The notes under the pieces were generated by a model that saw only the letters and a program-made list of their open reading frames with translations, was not told the DNA's origin and searched no databases. A stretch of 64,000 bases of DNA. It comes from Agrocybe praecox (Eukaryota; Basidiomycota; Agaricomycetes; Agaricales; Agrocybaceae). The stretch covers positions 1,066,501-1,130,500 of the forward strand of contig OZ024848.1 in assembly GCA_964017145.1 (NCBI GenBank), given 5' to 3'. The first letter of the stretch is position 1. Each line of letters opens with the position of its first letter. A program made the position numbers and the translations under genes. Below, piece by piece: positions 46,862 through 57,152 of this stretch.

Positions 46862-48555
46862 CAGTGATACGACCGGTGTTCGGCTGTGACTGAACTTTAA
46901 CCAAGTATCTATCCTACTTAATTTTCGGCATAATAAACACGTTTATTATTAAGTCTACATAAGTACAGAGTGAGGATAGCTACATGTTTGGCTAGGGGAA
47001 ACCATTCTACGAACCCTAGGGCGAACCTTACGAATGCTAGAGTTAGTTATAGTAGTTCCTCGGAAATGCGTGGAACGCTTTAACAGCGATGCAGCAGGAT
47101 CGAAGGCTCCTAGGATAATATTCAGCCATCAGGAATGTAAGCTAGAGCCTGCTAATAATAAGCTTAACGGCGCTATAGCCACTTATTATTACGCAGTGCG
47201 CGATGCGTCCACATCTACCTAATATGGAAACAGAAAGTTCCCACCATATGAAAGTACATGTAAACTACTGCCAACGTTCCTAGGAACGCTAAACTCAAGG
47301 CGGTAGGACTGATGCTAGCATTAACAAAGTACATTACTGGTCCCTAGGAACATAGTGGGCACTATGCAAACGACGAGACAAGCACTAGTAATGTCGATTA
47401 GGACTTGCCAACATCTGCTCGAGTCAGATCGCTGATAAAACCTAAAAGGAGAAGTTCCTAAGAACACTTACACATGGTCTTAAGACCCTTGGATATGCGC
47501 AGTTACCTTAAACGGCAGTTGTGGAGCCGAGGATTGTAGATCCATACGATAACACGGTACTCCGATGCTTCGGACCCTACGACGTCGATCAATGATCGTC
47601 GGCTAATGCGAATAAGCGCCCTTGGAGTGTCATGCTCAAGTCAGCGACTTGCCCAACCATACGAACCCTTCCAAGGGTACACAAAAACACGCATGGTACC
47701 TACTGGTTGCTTATGCATCGAGTGGAGCTACCTAGCGTTAACCAATAATATTATTTCCTGTATTTTCCGAGCATTTCCGATCCGCTCCAAGTATTCCTGT
47801 ATTTTCCGAAACCTAGCAGTATATAAGCAGCCTGTAAATTACCATAGCACCCCAGATAAACTAGAACCCAGTTGTCCACATTCGAGGAACGCGCATTGAG
47901 TTGCAAACTCCTAGAATCGACCTTTGGTATCTAATAAATCTCCGCGAGAGTTGGTTTTATTGAACAGACTACCTACTGTGTTATTTGAGCATCTTGGCGT
48001 TAGTTGAGCGACTTGAGTTAACTTGTAGAGTTCTCGAGGAACCTAAATAAATGTATTGGGATAAAGTTTCCTCTGTCTTAAGTGACATAAAGCTTAATAC
48101 CCGCCTAAGTGGCAAGAATTGTCTAAGTGACGCCTAAGTGGCCCGTTCCTAGGGATAAGTTCCCTGCCTAAGTGGCAAATTGTCTAAGTGACGCCTAAGT
48201 GGCCCGTTTAGGATTGAGTCCCCTTTCTAAGTGATTAAAAGACTTTGGATTAAGTATCCAGCCTAAGTGGCGAACTACCTACACACTACATCTTGTGGAA
48301 ACACATTAAATCTATGTTTACACTTTCCAAAGAACTTCGCTTTGTGTGTAAGCTACTCAAACACTTGTGATCTTCAATCCTAGGAAACGTCCTGTTGCAT
48401 TAGAGAGCGTATCTTTAAAGAGAAAACATAATTAACGACGTGTATCGCGTATCCCTCCCACGAAAGAACTAATCACATTGATTGGGTTTTGTTTCGGAGT
48501 ATATACAAAGTACAAATCGTACATACACACTCAACCCTGCAGCAAGCACCTTACT
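46862..48555. mobile_element. Insertion of ~1.69 kb inside Helitron, solo-LTR-like
   Basis: Protein continuity of the Helitron breaks at both edges: the coding text ends ...QDYSGPV at about 48551 and resumes with VLDYSC at about 46862. The inserted DNA has no large ORF. It has a TATA-like tatataagcagcc at about 47821, poly-A signals (aataaa) around 47934 and 48045, and a left edge reading tgatacgaccggtg. These fit a long solo LTR, but no clean TG...CA ends or target duplication were found (the edges share only 'ac'/'ctgg'-type bases), so the class is uncertain. Confidence 0.5.
48076..48273 (+). repeat. CTAAGTG short-repeat cluster
   Basis: About nine copies of (C/T)TAAGTG(A/G) in 200 bp. Two larger units, GCCTAAGTGGC then AATTGTCTAAGTGACG then CCTAAGTGGCCCGTT, start at about 48102 and 48165 (period 63). 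They alternate 'ctaagtgac' and 'cctaagtggc'. Inside the insertion, and absent elsewhere in the window as far as I read. Confidence 0.8.
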
Positions 48556-49255
48556 GGCCCAGAGTAATCCTGTATCTTTTCTTGTTCAGATTTGCGCTCA
48601 ATTTTAGTAATACCTTTGGCTTTTAAAATATGTAGTAAATTTTTTATACTTTTTAGCCTACTCATATCTTTGTGGGTGTTAATAAACCACATATTTCACA
48701 TCCTGCCTCTGCAATATTTTTTAGATCCATTTTTTTTGCAGCACTCAAAATTATATCATGAGTAAATTTTCTATTCAAAGGTAATGGTGGAAACTGGGAA
48801 TTTTTTTGCTCATATGTTTGATCAATATTTAATTTTTTATTACTATTTAATTTTGATCTATAGGTTTTTTTATATAAAGTGTTTGATTCTGTTGAATTCT
48901 TCTCTACATGAAATACTGCAAACATGTGGGTACAAGCAAAACAAGTGTGATTTTCTGCAGCAATCTCAAGCATTTTTGCACTTATACATGAACCACCTTC
49001 TATTCCATGACAAATAGCAACTTTTCATGCATTTGTAAGTGATAAAAAAGGAAGAAGATTAAGTAATGGCATTTGGGTGTATACATACTGGGTTCAAGCA
49101 TACTCATTAAGATCAGTGTCTTTTACAAAATTAACATATGAAAATCTGGCATCAGGGTGTTCATCACTCAAATCAAATCTTATATATGGCTCCAAAGCTG
49201 AATAATCATACCAGCGAGCTTTGTATCCACCTTTGTATAATTGTTTTGTGCTCAT
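48556..49255 (-). pseudogene. Helitron N-terminal Cys-rich segment
   Basis: Starts at Met 49255 (MSTKQLYKGGYKARWYDYSA). It reads through two TGA codons (near 49095 and 49025) and one frameshift near 48660 to reach the insertion edge. It contains HTCFACTHMFAVFH, FPPLPLNRKFTHDIIL and AEAGCEICGLLTPTK, then ERKSEQEKIQDYSGPV. These are the Cys-pair and linker motifs that precede DUF6570 in fungal Helitron proteins. An open stretch upstream (to about 49490, one TAA near 49270) may extend it. Confidence 0.6.
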
Positions 49256-49500
49256 GGATTTTTCTTCAATTTAATAAGCAATATTAGCCTGTACACTTGT
49301 ATTCTGAGCCCAAGTATGGTATTTGCGAGTCTTGATTGTTGATTTAGTTTGAGAGAGTACCTGACAATTTTTCCATTTATTAAATAACATCTTTATTTGC
49401 AAGAAAATTTTAGCAACAGGCATGGTATATTTAAGTTTGAATAGCAAGTACTCAACATGTTTGTTTGAAATGGCAACAAAGTCATGATGAATAGTGACGT

Positions 49501-50117
49501 ATGGCTGTCCGTTCGCCGAAAATAAATATATATATAGTTCTACGATGTTACTAGTATGTAGTACATATATTCAACATATATCTCAATGTATACATACACT
49601 GCCTTGATTATCCAACACATAAGTATGATTATCCAACATACTTGTCGGATTGTCCAACATATATGTAGGATTATCCAACATACTTGTCGGGTTGTCTAAT
49701 ATGTTTGTCGGATTATCCAACACATGGGTCGGGTTATCCAACATATGTGTCGGATTATCCAACACATGTACTGGATTGTCCAACACTGTGTGCACGATCA
49801 TGTCCAATATGTCTTTCCTCTCAGCTAAGAAAGCTGAGAGGAAAGACATATATTGGACACGATCGCGCACACAGTGTTGGACAATCCAGTACATGTGTTG
49901 GATAATCCGACAAACATATTAGACAACCCGACAAGTATGTTGGATAATCCGACAAATATGTTGGACAACCTGACAAGTATGTTGGACAATCTTACTTATG
50001 TGTTGGATAACAAAGGTAAAGTATGTAATTATTGATATATATGTTATATATATGTACTACATACTAATTACCTCTCCAAACTATATACTTTTTTATTTTC
50101 GGCGAACAGACAGCCAT
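49501..50117. mobile_element. Foldback (hairpin) MITE, 617 bp
   Basis: The terminal inverted repeats start ATGGCTGTCCGTTCGCCGAA (left) and, reverse-complemented at the right, ATGGCTGTCTGTTCGCCGAA, and extend through AATAAA. The whole element is close to one long palindrome centred near 49828 (CTCAGCT, five bases, AGCTGAG). Direct repeats AGTGACGT flank it at 49493-49500 and 50118-50125 (up to 10 bp if the boundary slides). An 8 bp duplication fits hAT; 9-10 bp would fit Mutator-like. It encodes no transposase. Confidence 0.88.
49600..50010. repeat. Internal minisatellite of the foldback element
   Basis: Each arm holds many ~22-23 bp units of the form TTGGA(C/T)AATCCGACA plus (A/T)ATATGT, written in opposite orientation in the two arms. 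The unit number differs between arms (left arm 325 bp, right arm 286 bp), so units have been gained or lost after the palindrome formed. The translated LDNPT repeats in this region are a by-product, not a gene. Confidence 0.85.
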
Positions 50118-50125
50118 AGTGACGT

Positions 50126-51349
50126 GGTGCAAAAAAACCAAGTAAATGTTCAGCAGACAAAAATTGGGCAGATTTATGCATATATATATGTAGGCGTATA
50201 TATTATAATTTTGAAAAGAATATATAAATAACAGACAATGGCCAAGAGAATATACACACTGTAGCAAGAATGACATCATTGAATAAACATAATTTCTGAC
50301 AGTCCACAAAAAATTAAAAACAACTGAATTATAAGAAACATCTGAGAAGTTATATGCAAGAGAGCATGAACAAAAAAGCTGATCAATTTGAGCATAGCTT
50401 CATAAATACGAGACTGACATGTCTAATTGGCTAGTGATGTTTTGGCTGGGCAAGAATAAAAACTTAGAATAGAAAGAAATGCATAGTTGTCTACTATACT
50501 TAGATGTGAACAGCTTTAAAGTTGATATACCTGATCGATAATTCAAAAGAGCAGAAATGTTTTCAAAAAGGCAGTCTATGGGTGATAATATGGCAAGCAA
50601 ATATATATACAAGGTTCAGCACAAGGCGAAAAGCCCAAATCAAAATGTGTATACCCAAGTGGGCGCAGCTCTAAGACTGATGTACCCCATTGGGCGGTGC
50701 CATTCTGAAAGGGGTGGGTCACAGGCAGAGATATAGGTTGAGATATATGCCTGAATGGCAGGGGCAATATACCCAATGGATGATTCGAAGAGGCAGAAAC
50801 ATACTCAGAGTTGTTTAGCATAGATGGAACCACTGACAGGCAAGGGGTACAAGGAGTGCTAAGAACAAAATGATCAGCGTCAAGTAGACCATGGCTGAGG
50901 AAGGAGCCTAGAGAATACGCCAGCAATGTCAATTATTTTTCCACCAAAAGCCTCGAATAGACGTACCGAGACTATAATAACAGTCTTTGTTAGGAGAGAT
51001 GTCTTGAAGGCCAACTGGTGGTGAGTGGCATAAGGTAAAGACTTGATCAACAAGACAGAGACAAAGAAACATGTAGGACATCAAAGACATCATTTTGAGA
51101 GAGAGGCTGCAATTCGATATGGTTGTAATGCAAGGGAAAGGATTGACAGAACATGGGCGGCACGACTTCGATTGAACCACAACCAATCAAACACAAATAT
51201 TCGGCCACACAGATACAGTATTTAAAGAACACCAAGAGCCGATTTTTGCACCAAAATAGACCACAGAAAAACATAAGTCACATCTCACAATCCAGAAAGA
51301 GAGACAAGTACAATATATTGATAAAAAATGCAGAAGAGTGTATCGAAGT
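50126..51349. other. Region with unresolved minus-strand coding-like pieces
   Basis: A minus-strand frame (50309-50126) runs into the foldback insertion and is open on its other side (49490-49300), suggesting that the element hit a coding sequence. Frames at 50576-50932 (118 codons, STPCTPCLSVVPSMLNN) and 50929-51186 (85 codons) look weakly protein-like but match nothing I know and lack clear starts or splices. Confidence 0.35.
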
Positions 51350-54200
51350 TTAGGCCACAAGACCATGAAGAAGAACAAACTGGATATTGAATGAAACACT
51401 AAACATCTTCGGTGCAGAACCTTGCTCTGTAAGCATTTGGTCTCGGCCTTGGCTGTAGGCAAACAAACCAACAGTATAGCCCAACGTAACAATCGTGTTA
51501 GATGGAAGGTCAGAAATGCCATTCATGTAGCGAGGAAGAGATCCTATGGATGCAAAATCAGAGGGTGTGAATTTGAATTCTGTGTTTTGGATATCATAGA
51601 TGGGGACTAGAGAAAATGTAAGTGAATTAAACACAAGTAGATTGAGCAACACGTACTGTCTTCACCGAACTTTAGCACAGCAGGGTACAAGAGCAAAGGA
51701 CTGCCTTTTTGAGGAGAGTGTTCTCCAAAAAGAGACACTTTTTTCTTTGGAGAGGACTGTGGAGTAACTATTGCATGTATATCTGTAAGAACACGAAGAA
51801 AAAATATGATATAGAACAGATAGGCTGACCATTTGAATTGGTTTCTTGATCTTTCCTTGTTTGAAAAGCAAGGACATCATTAAAATAGTTCGCATAGAAC
51901 ATGTCCAAATGATAAAGCTTGCCAAAGAAAGAAATCATTGAGTCGAATTCTTCCATGAGAATCCAGGCTTGGAGCTGTTTAACTTTGTACGCATGAGTAC
52001 CATACCCCCCATGGAAAGGAATAAATAAGTTGCACAACGAAACACATGCATTGCTGAGAAAGAGGACATGATGCCCAGAACTGCCTGGGACGACAGCTCG
52101 ACAATCCCTACTGATGGAAACAACATTGATGTCAGCTCGTGCAGGATTCACAAGGCCTCCATCGGATTTGAAAGAAAAGGCCTGTTTAAAGTTTCTGAAA
52201 GGGTGATTAAGCAGTTGAAAAACATACATGCAATGGTAAAATGCTAACTTGCGACCAATCGGACCAAGGAATTCCATAACCTTCGCAAAAATAGGGAGTG
52301 ACGAAGAACTGTTCACAGCTTCACCGCCATCCAAGGCTTCATTGATAACAGTCTTGTACGGCTCGATGGTAACAGGGCTGTAAGCAGTAATGATCAGTTG
52401 CATAAAATTGCATAAAACATAGAAAGCATACCAATATCTCATAACTGGATTTTCCAGTTCGGAAAGAGTTTCATCATTGGCTACAGTTTGGCCTTCATCA
52501 ACAGAGCGATGAGAACTATGACCCACTCTAAAGACAAAGACAATTTTAATACATGTATAGAAGAACAATAAAACCAAAGAGAAAAACTCACTCCTTATCA
52601 GAATCCGACCAGGCAATCTTAGTAGCGTTAGACGGAACACTATGTGGATCACCACAATGCTTTTTATTGATTGCGGTAGAAGGGTTTGACTTCACAGTAC
52701 TAAACCACTATTTGATAAGAAGAAAGGCGTATACATTAGGCTAAAACGTACTGAGACAAAGGTTGCTCGTCATAAGATGACTTCTCAGCAGAAGATACAG
52801 CCTGGCTGCCATAGATTATTAAGCAGTCTGAAGTGCTACAAGTCGAAAGAGATAAAACATACTGTTTTCCAAGAACCTTCTTTGTACGAGGACTGTTTTA
52901 CTGAATGCGTACACCAGCCACTCGAGTAGCAGGGGCAGAGGAAGGGGCAGACTTCCGAGCTGCGTTGTAAAGATCCAGTTGAGGCTGGGTAGGACTGAAC
53001 TGGGGACTGGATTTCCCTGGAATGTCGTCAACATCCGAGACCGACGTTTCGATGATCTTCGACTTTGAAGGCTTAGCCTTGATCTTGGGGGTAGGCTTGA
53101 ACTTCTCAGCTTTTGCAATGGGCTTAGGACTGGGTTGATTATCCGAATCACTTTGAGGTTCATCGAGGACTGGAGAAAGAGTTCTGACTTTTTTTGCTGC
53201 TTTGTTCATGATGGCGGCCTTGGTCTTCTTCTGAGAAGCCTCAGCCTTCTTTGCTGGTTTGATTTGAGGCATGGCCTTAGGCTTGCGTTGTGGAATAGGA
53301 GTGTAGTCACTGTCGGAGTCGACAGCCATCTCCTGCTTCATGTAAGGAGCTTTAGCAGAGGGCCTACGACTTCGTATAAATGTCAATTACAGACAGACAA
53401 ATAAGAGACAATAATAACATACATTCTCTGAGTTTCTCCAATAGGCGAACCAAGTTCTGCGTTGACGTTGGCAGGTGCGGGTAAAACACCATTATCCACA
53501 CTAATGAAAGTAAGTAATTTAGTTCATAAAAAAACAAGGACAAGATAACATACCCGTCTTTTACATTGATTGAGCCAAAAGACAGCTTTCGAGGAGAAAC
53601 AAGGACTCTCTTGGACAAGAGAGAGGGGCTTTAAAGAAGATATAATAAGCATAACCGAACAACAACAAGTCCACACAACAGATAATAGATCTGAAAGACG
53701 TACAAAATACCAACTCCAGAAGAGGGAGGTCTCGAAGCCAATGATGACGAAGGCTTTGCCTTTGCCTGAACTGTAGTTTTTTTGACAATCTCACTAAACA
53801 AAACAGTGAGATTGAATATGCAAGAAAGTAAAAGAGTAAAAGACCCACACTTCACCAGCGCTACTATCTGAATCCGACATTACAACCTTTTTGACGGAGG
53901 CAGGTTTGCTAAACAATGATTAGCATATACAGTGATGGATATCATATATGGCCTCACCGGTAGTCTGAAACATAGATAGGAAGGTCAGAGCTAAGGCTAG
54001 CATCGGAAACAGTCCCAGCAGTGCCTGCATCGCTGGCCGAATCAACAATTGAGCTATAAGAATTCACAGTAAAAAAAGCGAAATAACAAAAAATAAAGAT
54101 ATAGTTACGCCGACTTCTTGCTATAAAAATCATAGGTATCAGTCTTCAAAGCAATAGCGAGGATAAAAATTCTAATCACATACTTGGACTTGCGAGGCAT
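51350..54200 (-). CDS. Intron-rich Agaricomycete-family protein, function unknown
   Basis: About 15 short exons start MPRKSK at 54200 and stop at 51350. The N-terminal half is Ser/Asp/Lys-rich and disordered, with repeated acidic Ser motifs (MSDSDSSAGE, AVDSDSDYTP, VSDVDDIPG) and basic tracts (KPAKKAEASQKKTKAAIMNK). The C-terminal half is folded. Its blocks are PVTIEPYKTVINEALDGG, SFKSDGGLVNPARADINVV, SGHHVLFLSNACVSLCNLF and DSMISFFGKLYHLDMFY. VPIYDIQNTEFKFTPSDF and LGYTVGLFAYS with a final FSVSFNIQFVLLHGL follow. This resembles a large multicopy Agaricomycete family of unknown role. Splice placement around 52900 (short intron or mis-call) is the weak point. It lies between mobile elements, but is not itself a transposase. 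Confidence 0.62.
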
Positions 54201-55715
54201 TGGATGTAAAGGTGTTTTTGCGTTGGTGAAATCTAGCAGAGACAAGAGAGAGACAAGTATTCCTGGGATGAAGGAAAGAGAAACAAGCGAACACAAGACT
54301 TTTAAGGTAGTAGAAAAAGTGAAGGAATCTGGATAAGAAGCAAAAAGAATCAGCATTGGTAACGAGGTGAAAAGGAATGATAGATGCGAGTAATTCGACT
54401 GATTTGCAGAGCACAAAATATATACGAACAATCTTCATATAGCTCCAATCCCAAGGAGCAATGCACTTGACCTTTTGTATTAGGAATTTCTATTAGTATG
54501 CAAGGCTTCGACACGAACTACAGTTCTGTATCAAGAAGCAAGGCACACGATACGAAGTGCACTTGAAACCAGCATGGTCACTCGTAAATCAAAGGTAGGA
54601 AGATTATTGCGTACCGGAACCGATAGTCAGAGAGCGGTACCAAGCCAAAAGTCGAAGGTGTATATCCAAAATTGTGTGTCGTTATCATGGACAACCCCTT
54701 TCAAACCATAGTGAAAAGAAAAAATTCGGGGACAAATGCGACGATAATCTTGTTTTATCCCGTTGAAAGATGATTTTTCTGTCAGTGATTTATGCTTTGC
54801 CAATCACACAAAACACAACCAACAACAAAATCCAGAGAAAGAGTGGGCTAGATCTAGATAAGACGACTCTCTCCCTGTGAGTTCAGGGGTGGGAATAAAG
54901 TTACTTTGTTCCTTGGAATGGTTTGTTGGTGTAAAGATTGTATAGGTTTAAGGGTTTGTGATGAGCTTTTGTTCTAGACAAAAGTTTGAGATCGAATAAG
55001 AGAGTAGAAATCAAAGTGAACGTATTCCACTTTGAAATCAGAGTAAACGTTGAAAAAGAAGAGAATAATTGAAGCTTGGAACATTTTCCAAGCTAAAAAA
55101 TTGACTGCCGAGACTGAGAATTGACTGAACAAATACTGAACTGAAAGATAACTCCTTGAATCGGTACAATTGTCCTATGATAGGGGTGTACTTCTTGTCC
55201 TCTACTTTACAGGATCTAACTAGCTTTTATACTACAAATCCTGCAAGACATGAGTAATCGATGACAAGTAAGTTTGAAATGAATGACAAAGAATAAGGGT
55301 TTAAATGAATAAGCTGACTGAGCGAGTGAGTCAGGAATGACAAAGGAATGGGTTGAAATGATGAAAAAGAAGGAGAAAACTGTCCATCAATCGATGAAAT
55401 GACTAAGAAATGAATAAGAATGAGTAATAAATAAAAAAGTTGACTAATGCGCAGCAAAGAATGACCAAGCACATCTTCTTGAATGATAAATCGATCATAG
55501 TTGACTTGACGATTAGTGAAATCGATGGATGGAAGGAATCGAGCTATTTCCAGCTGATGGATTGCTATATTTGGCAGATGTAACCTTAGCATAGCCATGT
55601 TGTTGATGTATCAGTTCCCGTGACTCATAGTGACTCGTGATAGGCATGTGATGTCGAATCATGTGTTTGGAATGATAGTTGCACAGCTGCTTGATGGCCT
55701 AGGCTTTGCATGATG
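54201..55715. other. Intergenic, nothing firmly supported
   Basis: A minus-strand frame at 55227-55598 (123 codons) has a hydrophobic middle and no family match. Positions 55255-55440 are rich in 'GAATGA' and 'AATGAC' short repeats. The rest is the promoter side of the gene ending at 54200. Confidence 0.4.
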
Positions 55716-56171
55716 TCATCGAAGTCTTTTGATGGAGTAGATGGGATGCAACGGATTTAGACAAGTGGTGAATATGCTGTGCCGTTGTGTGATGTAAGCG
55801 TAGGCATATCTTATCTTCTGCATGATGCTGAGGGACACTTGTGATCGTGGGATAGCAATACAGGGTCTTGTGAATAATGCTGGTGCTGATTTCCTGGTGG
55901 TCGATACTGCAAAAACTATAATTCCTTGTTCATAATGCACGATTTCCTTGAGGCGAATGATTTTTGATGTGTCTTCTGGCTGAATTCTGTATGTAAAACT
56001 GACGGTGTCTCCTTCTTGAAAAATATGATCCTCCATATAATGTGTCACTAGCCAATATTTGCAATTTTTGCTTGCATCAAAAACTCCGGCAATTTGAATA
56101 AATGGATATATCGACGCTTTGTTGATTTTCTGAAGCCTAGAAGAATTGACGACATCCTTGGACTGTTGAAC

Positions 56172-56176
56172 AAAGG
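56172..56176 (+). repeat. Target-site duplication, left (AAAGG)
   Basis: Five bases immediately left of the 5' LTR; repeated at 62583-62587. Confidence 0.92.
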
Positions 56177-56549
56177 TGTCAGGGTTTCCCCTATTTTCCC
56201 CTATTTTTCTTTATTTATTTCGCATTTTTCCCTTTTGTAGATGTGTAGATATCTTATCTGCTTCATATCTTTGATTACCTCTTGATTATCATTTGATTAG
56301 ATACTTATCACTTTGATTTCCCATGAGCACAGCCTCATTCATTCTACATCATTCTACATTATTCTTTTACTTTCTTTGTGATGTCATTGCCTTACTCATC
56401 ATTCCTTTCTATGATGTCATGGAGGAATATTCTAGAATAGCTGTAGGGTATATATACTGGACATGTAGGTAGCTGTAGCCCCAGCTTCAATCTCTTAGGA
56501 TATCCACTATCATTGGTGTGATCTCTTAGAATCATTGAGTGTCTCTCTA

Positions 56550-56601
<52 letters not shown>

Positions 56602-56659
56602 TCCTCTTGCTTGTCTTTGTTGGTGGCCTTGTCACACTGATTATAGTGTTGCCCTGACA
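56177..56659 (+). repeat. 5' long terminal repeat (483 bp)
   Basis: Starts TGTCAGGG and ends CCCTGACA (8 bp perfect inverted ends). Same length as, and by eye identical to, the 3' LTR, including a long CT microsatellite (about 56550-56594). A TATATATA box lies at 56449-56456; the predicted transcript start is near 56483, 34 bases downstream. Confidence 0.95.
56449..56456 (+). promoter_or_regulatory. LTR TATA box
   Basis: TATATATA in the 5' LTR. The sequence about 34 bases downstream (56483) is the one complementary to the primer-binding site, which fits transcription starting there. Confidence 0.65.
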
Positions 56660-56661
56660 GA

Positions 56662-56672
56662 AGATTGAAGCT
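56662..56672 (+). promoter_or_regulatory. Self-priming primer-binding site (Tf1/sushi type)
   Basis: AGATTGAAGCT, two bases after the 5' LTR. It is the exact reverse complement of AGCTTCAATCT at 56483-56493 in the LTR, the predicted 5' end of the RNA. No ordinary tRNA-3'-end complement (starting TGG) is seen here. Known: Tf1-like elements prime reverse transcription with the first 11 bases of their own RNA. Confidence 0.72.
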
Positions 56673-57152
56673 ATCTCAGACAACTCCACCAATCACTATC
56701 CATCATTTCAGCTTTACCTACACCAACCTATTCATCTCTCTTTCTACCATTTGCCCTCATATCCTCTCACCACACACACCATTTTTTTCATCAACACCAA
56801 TCCTTCAACCTCCAATATTCCCCCAATCTTCTATATCATTTCTCCCTCTCCAATTTCAACATCTCCTCAAGACACCTCTCTTTCTACTGGGTTTCTCACT
56901 CTCTGTTGTGTGTTGTGTGTGAACTTGTAGATAGGGATACCAACTGTTGGGGCAGATCCAGGCCAACTGTTTCTGTCTTTGGTGGTCTAGGAAAATACCA
57001 GGTAGTCAACCCTGTGATCCTAGGTTTAGACCCACTGTGCCTGGGGTGACAACTGGGTATCCAGTATATAGTTTTTTTTAGTTACTTAGTATAGTCTCAA
57101 GGGCACTTTTTGTAGATAGCTTCTCCCACACACACACCAGAGAGCCTCTACT

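Larger units (their letters stand above)
40340..49490 (-). mobile_element. Decayed Helitron (Rep/PIF1 type) with nested insertion
   Basis: The minus strand carries, in order from 49.3 kb down to 40.7 kb, a Cys-rich N-terminal region, a Helitron_like_N/HUH Rep, a PIF1/RecD-type helicase and a protease-like C-terminus. The candidate 3' end, on the minus strand, is a palindrome with GGCG/CGCC arms (forward 40346-40365) followed by CTAA at 40343-40340. The base after it is G rather than the T usually seen, so the end is tentative. The 5' end was not found. At least two in-frame stops and several frameshifts disable the ORF. About 1.69 kb (46862-48555) is foreign insertion. Confidence 0.75.

Noticed and set aside
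46862..48555. hAT-type identity for the nested insertion based on CAGTG/CAGTA ends
   Set aside because: The similarity is four bases only and there is no 8 bp duplication.
49583..50035. Open frames encoding LDNPT-type peptide repeats
   Set aside because: They are translations of the minisatellite inside the foldback element, appear in several frames and strands, and have no independent support.
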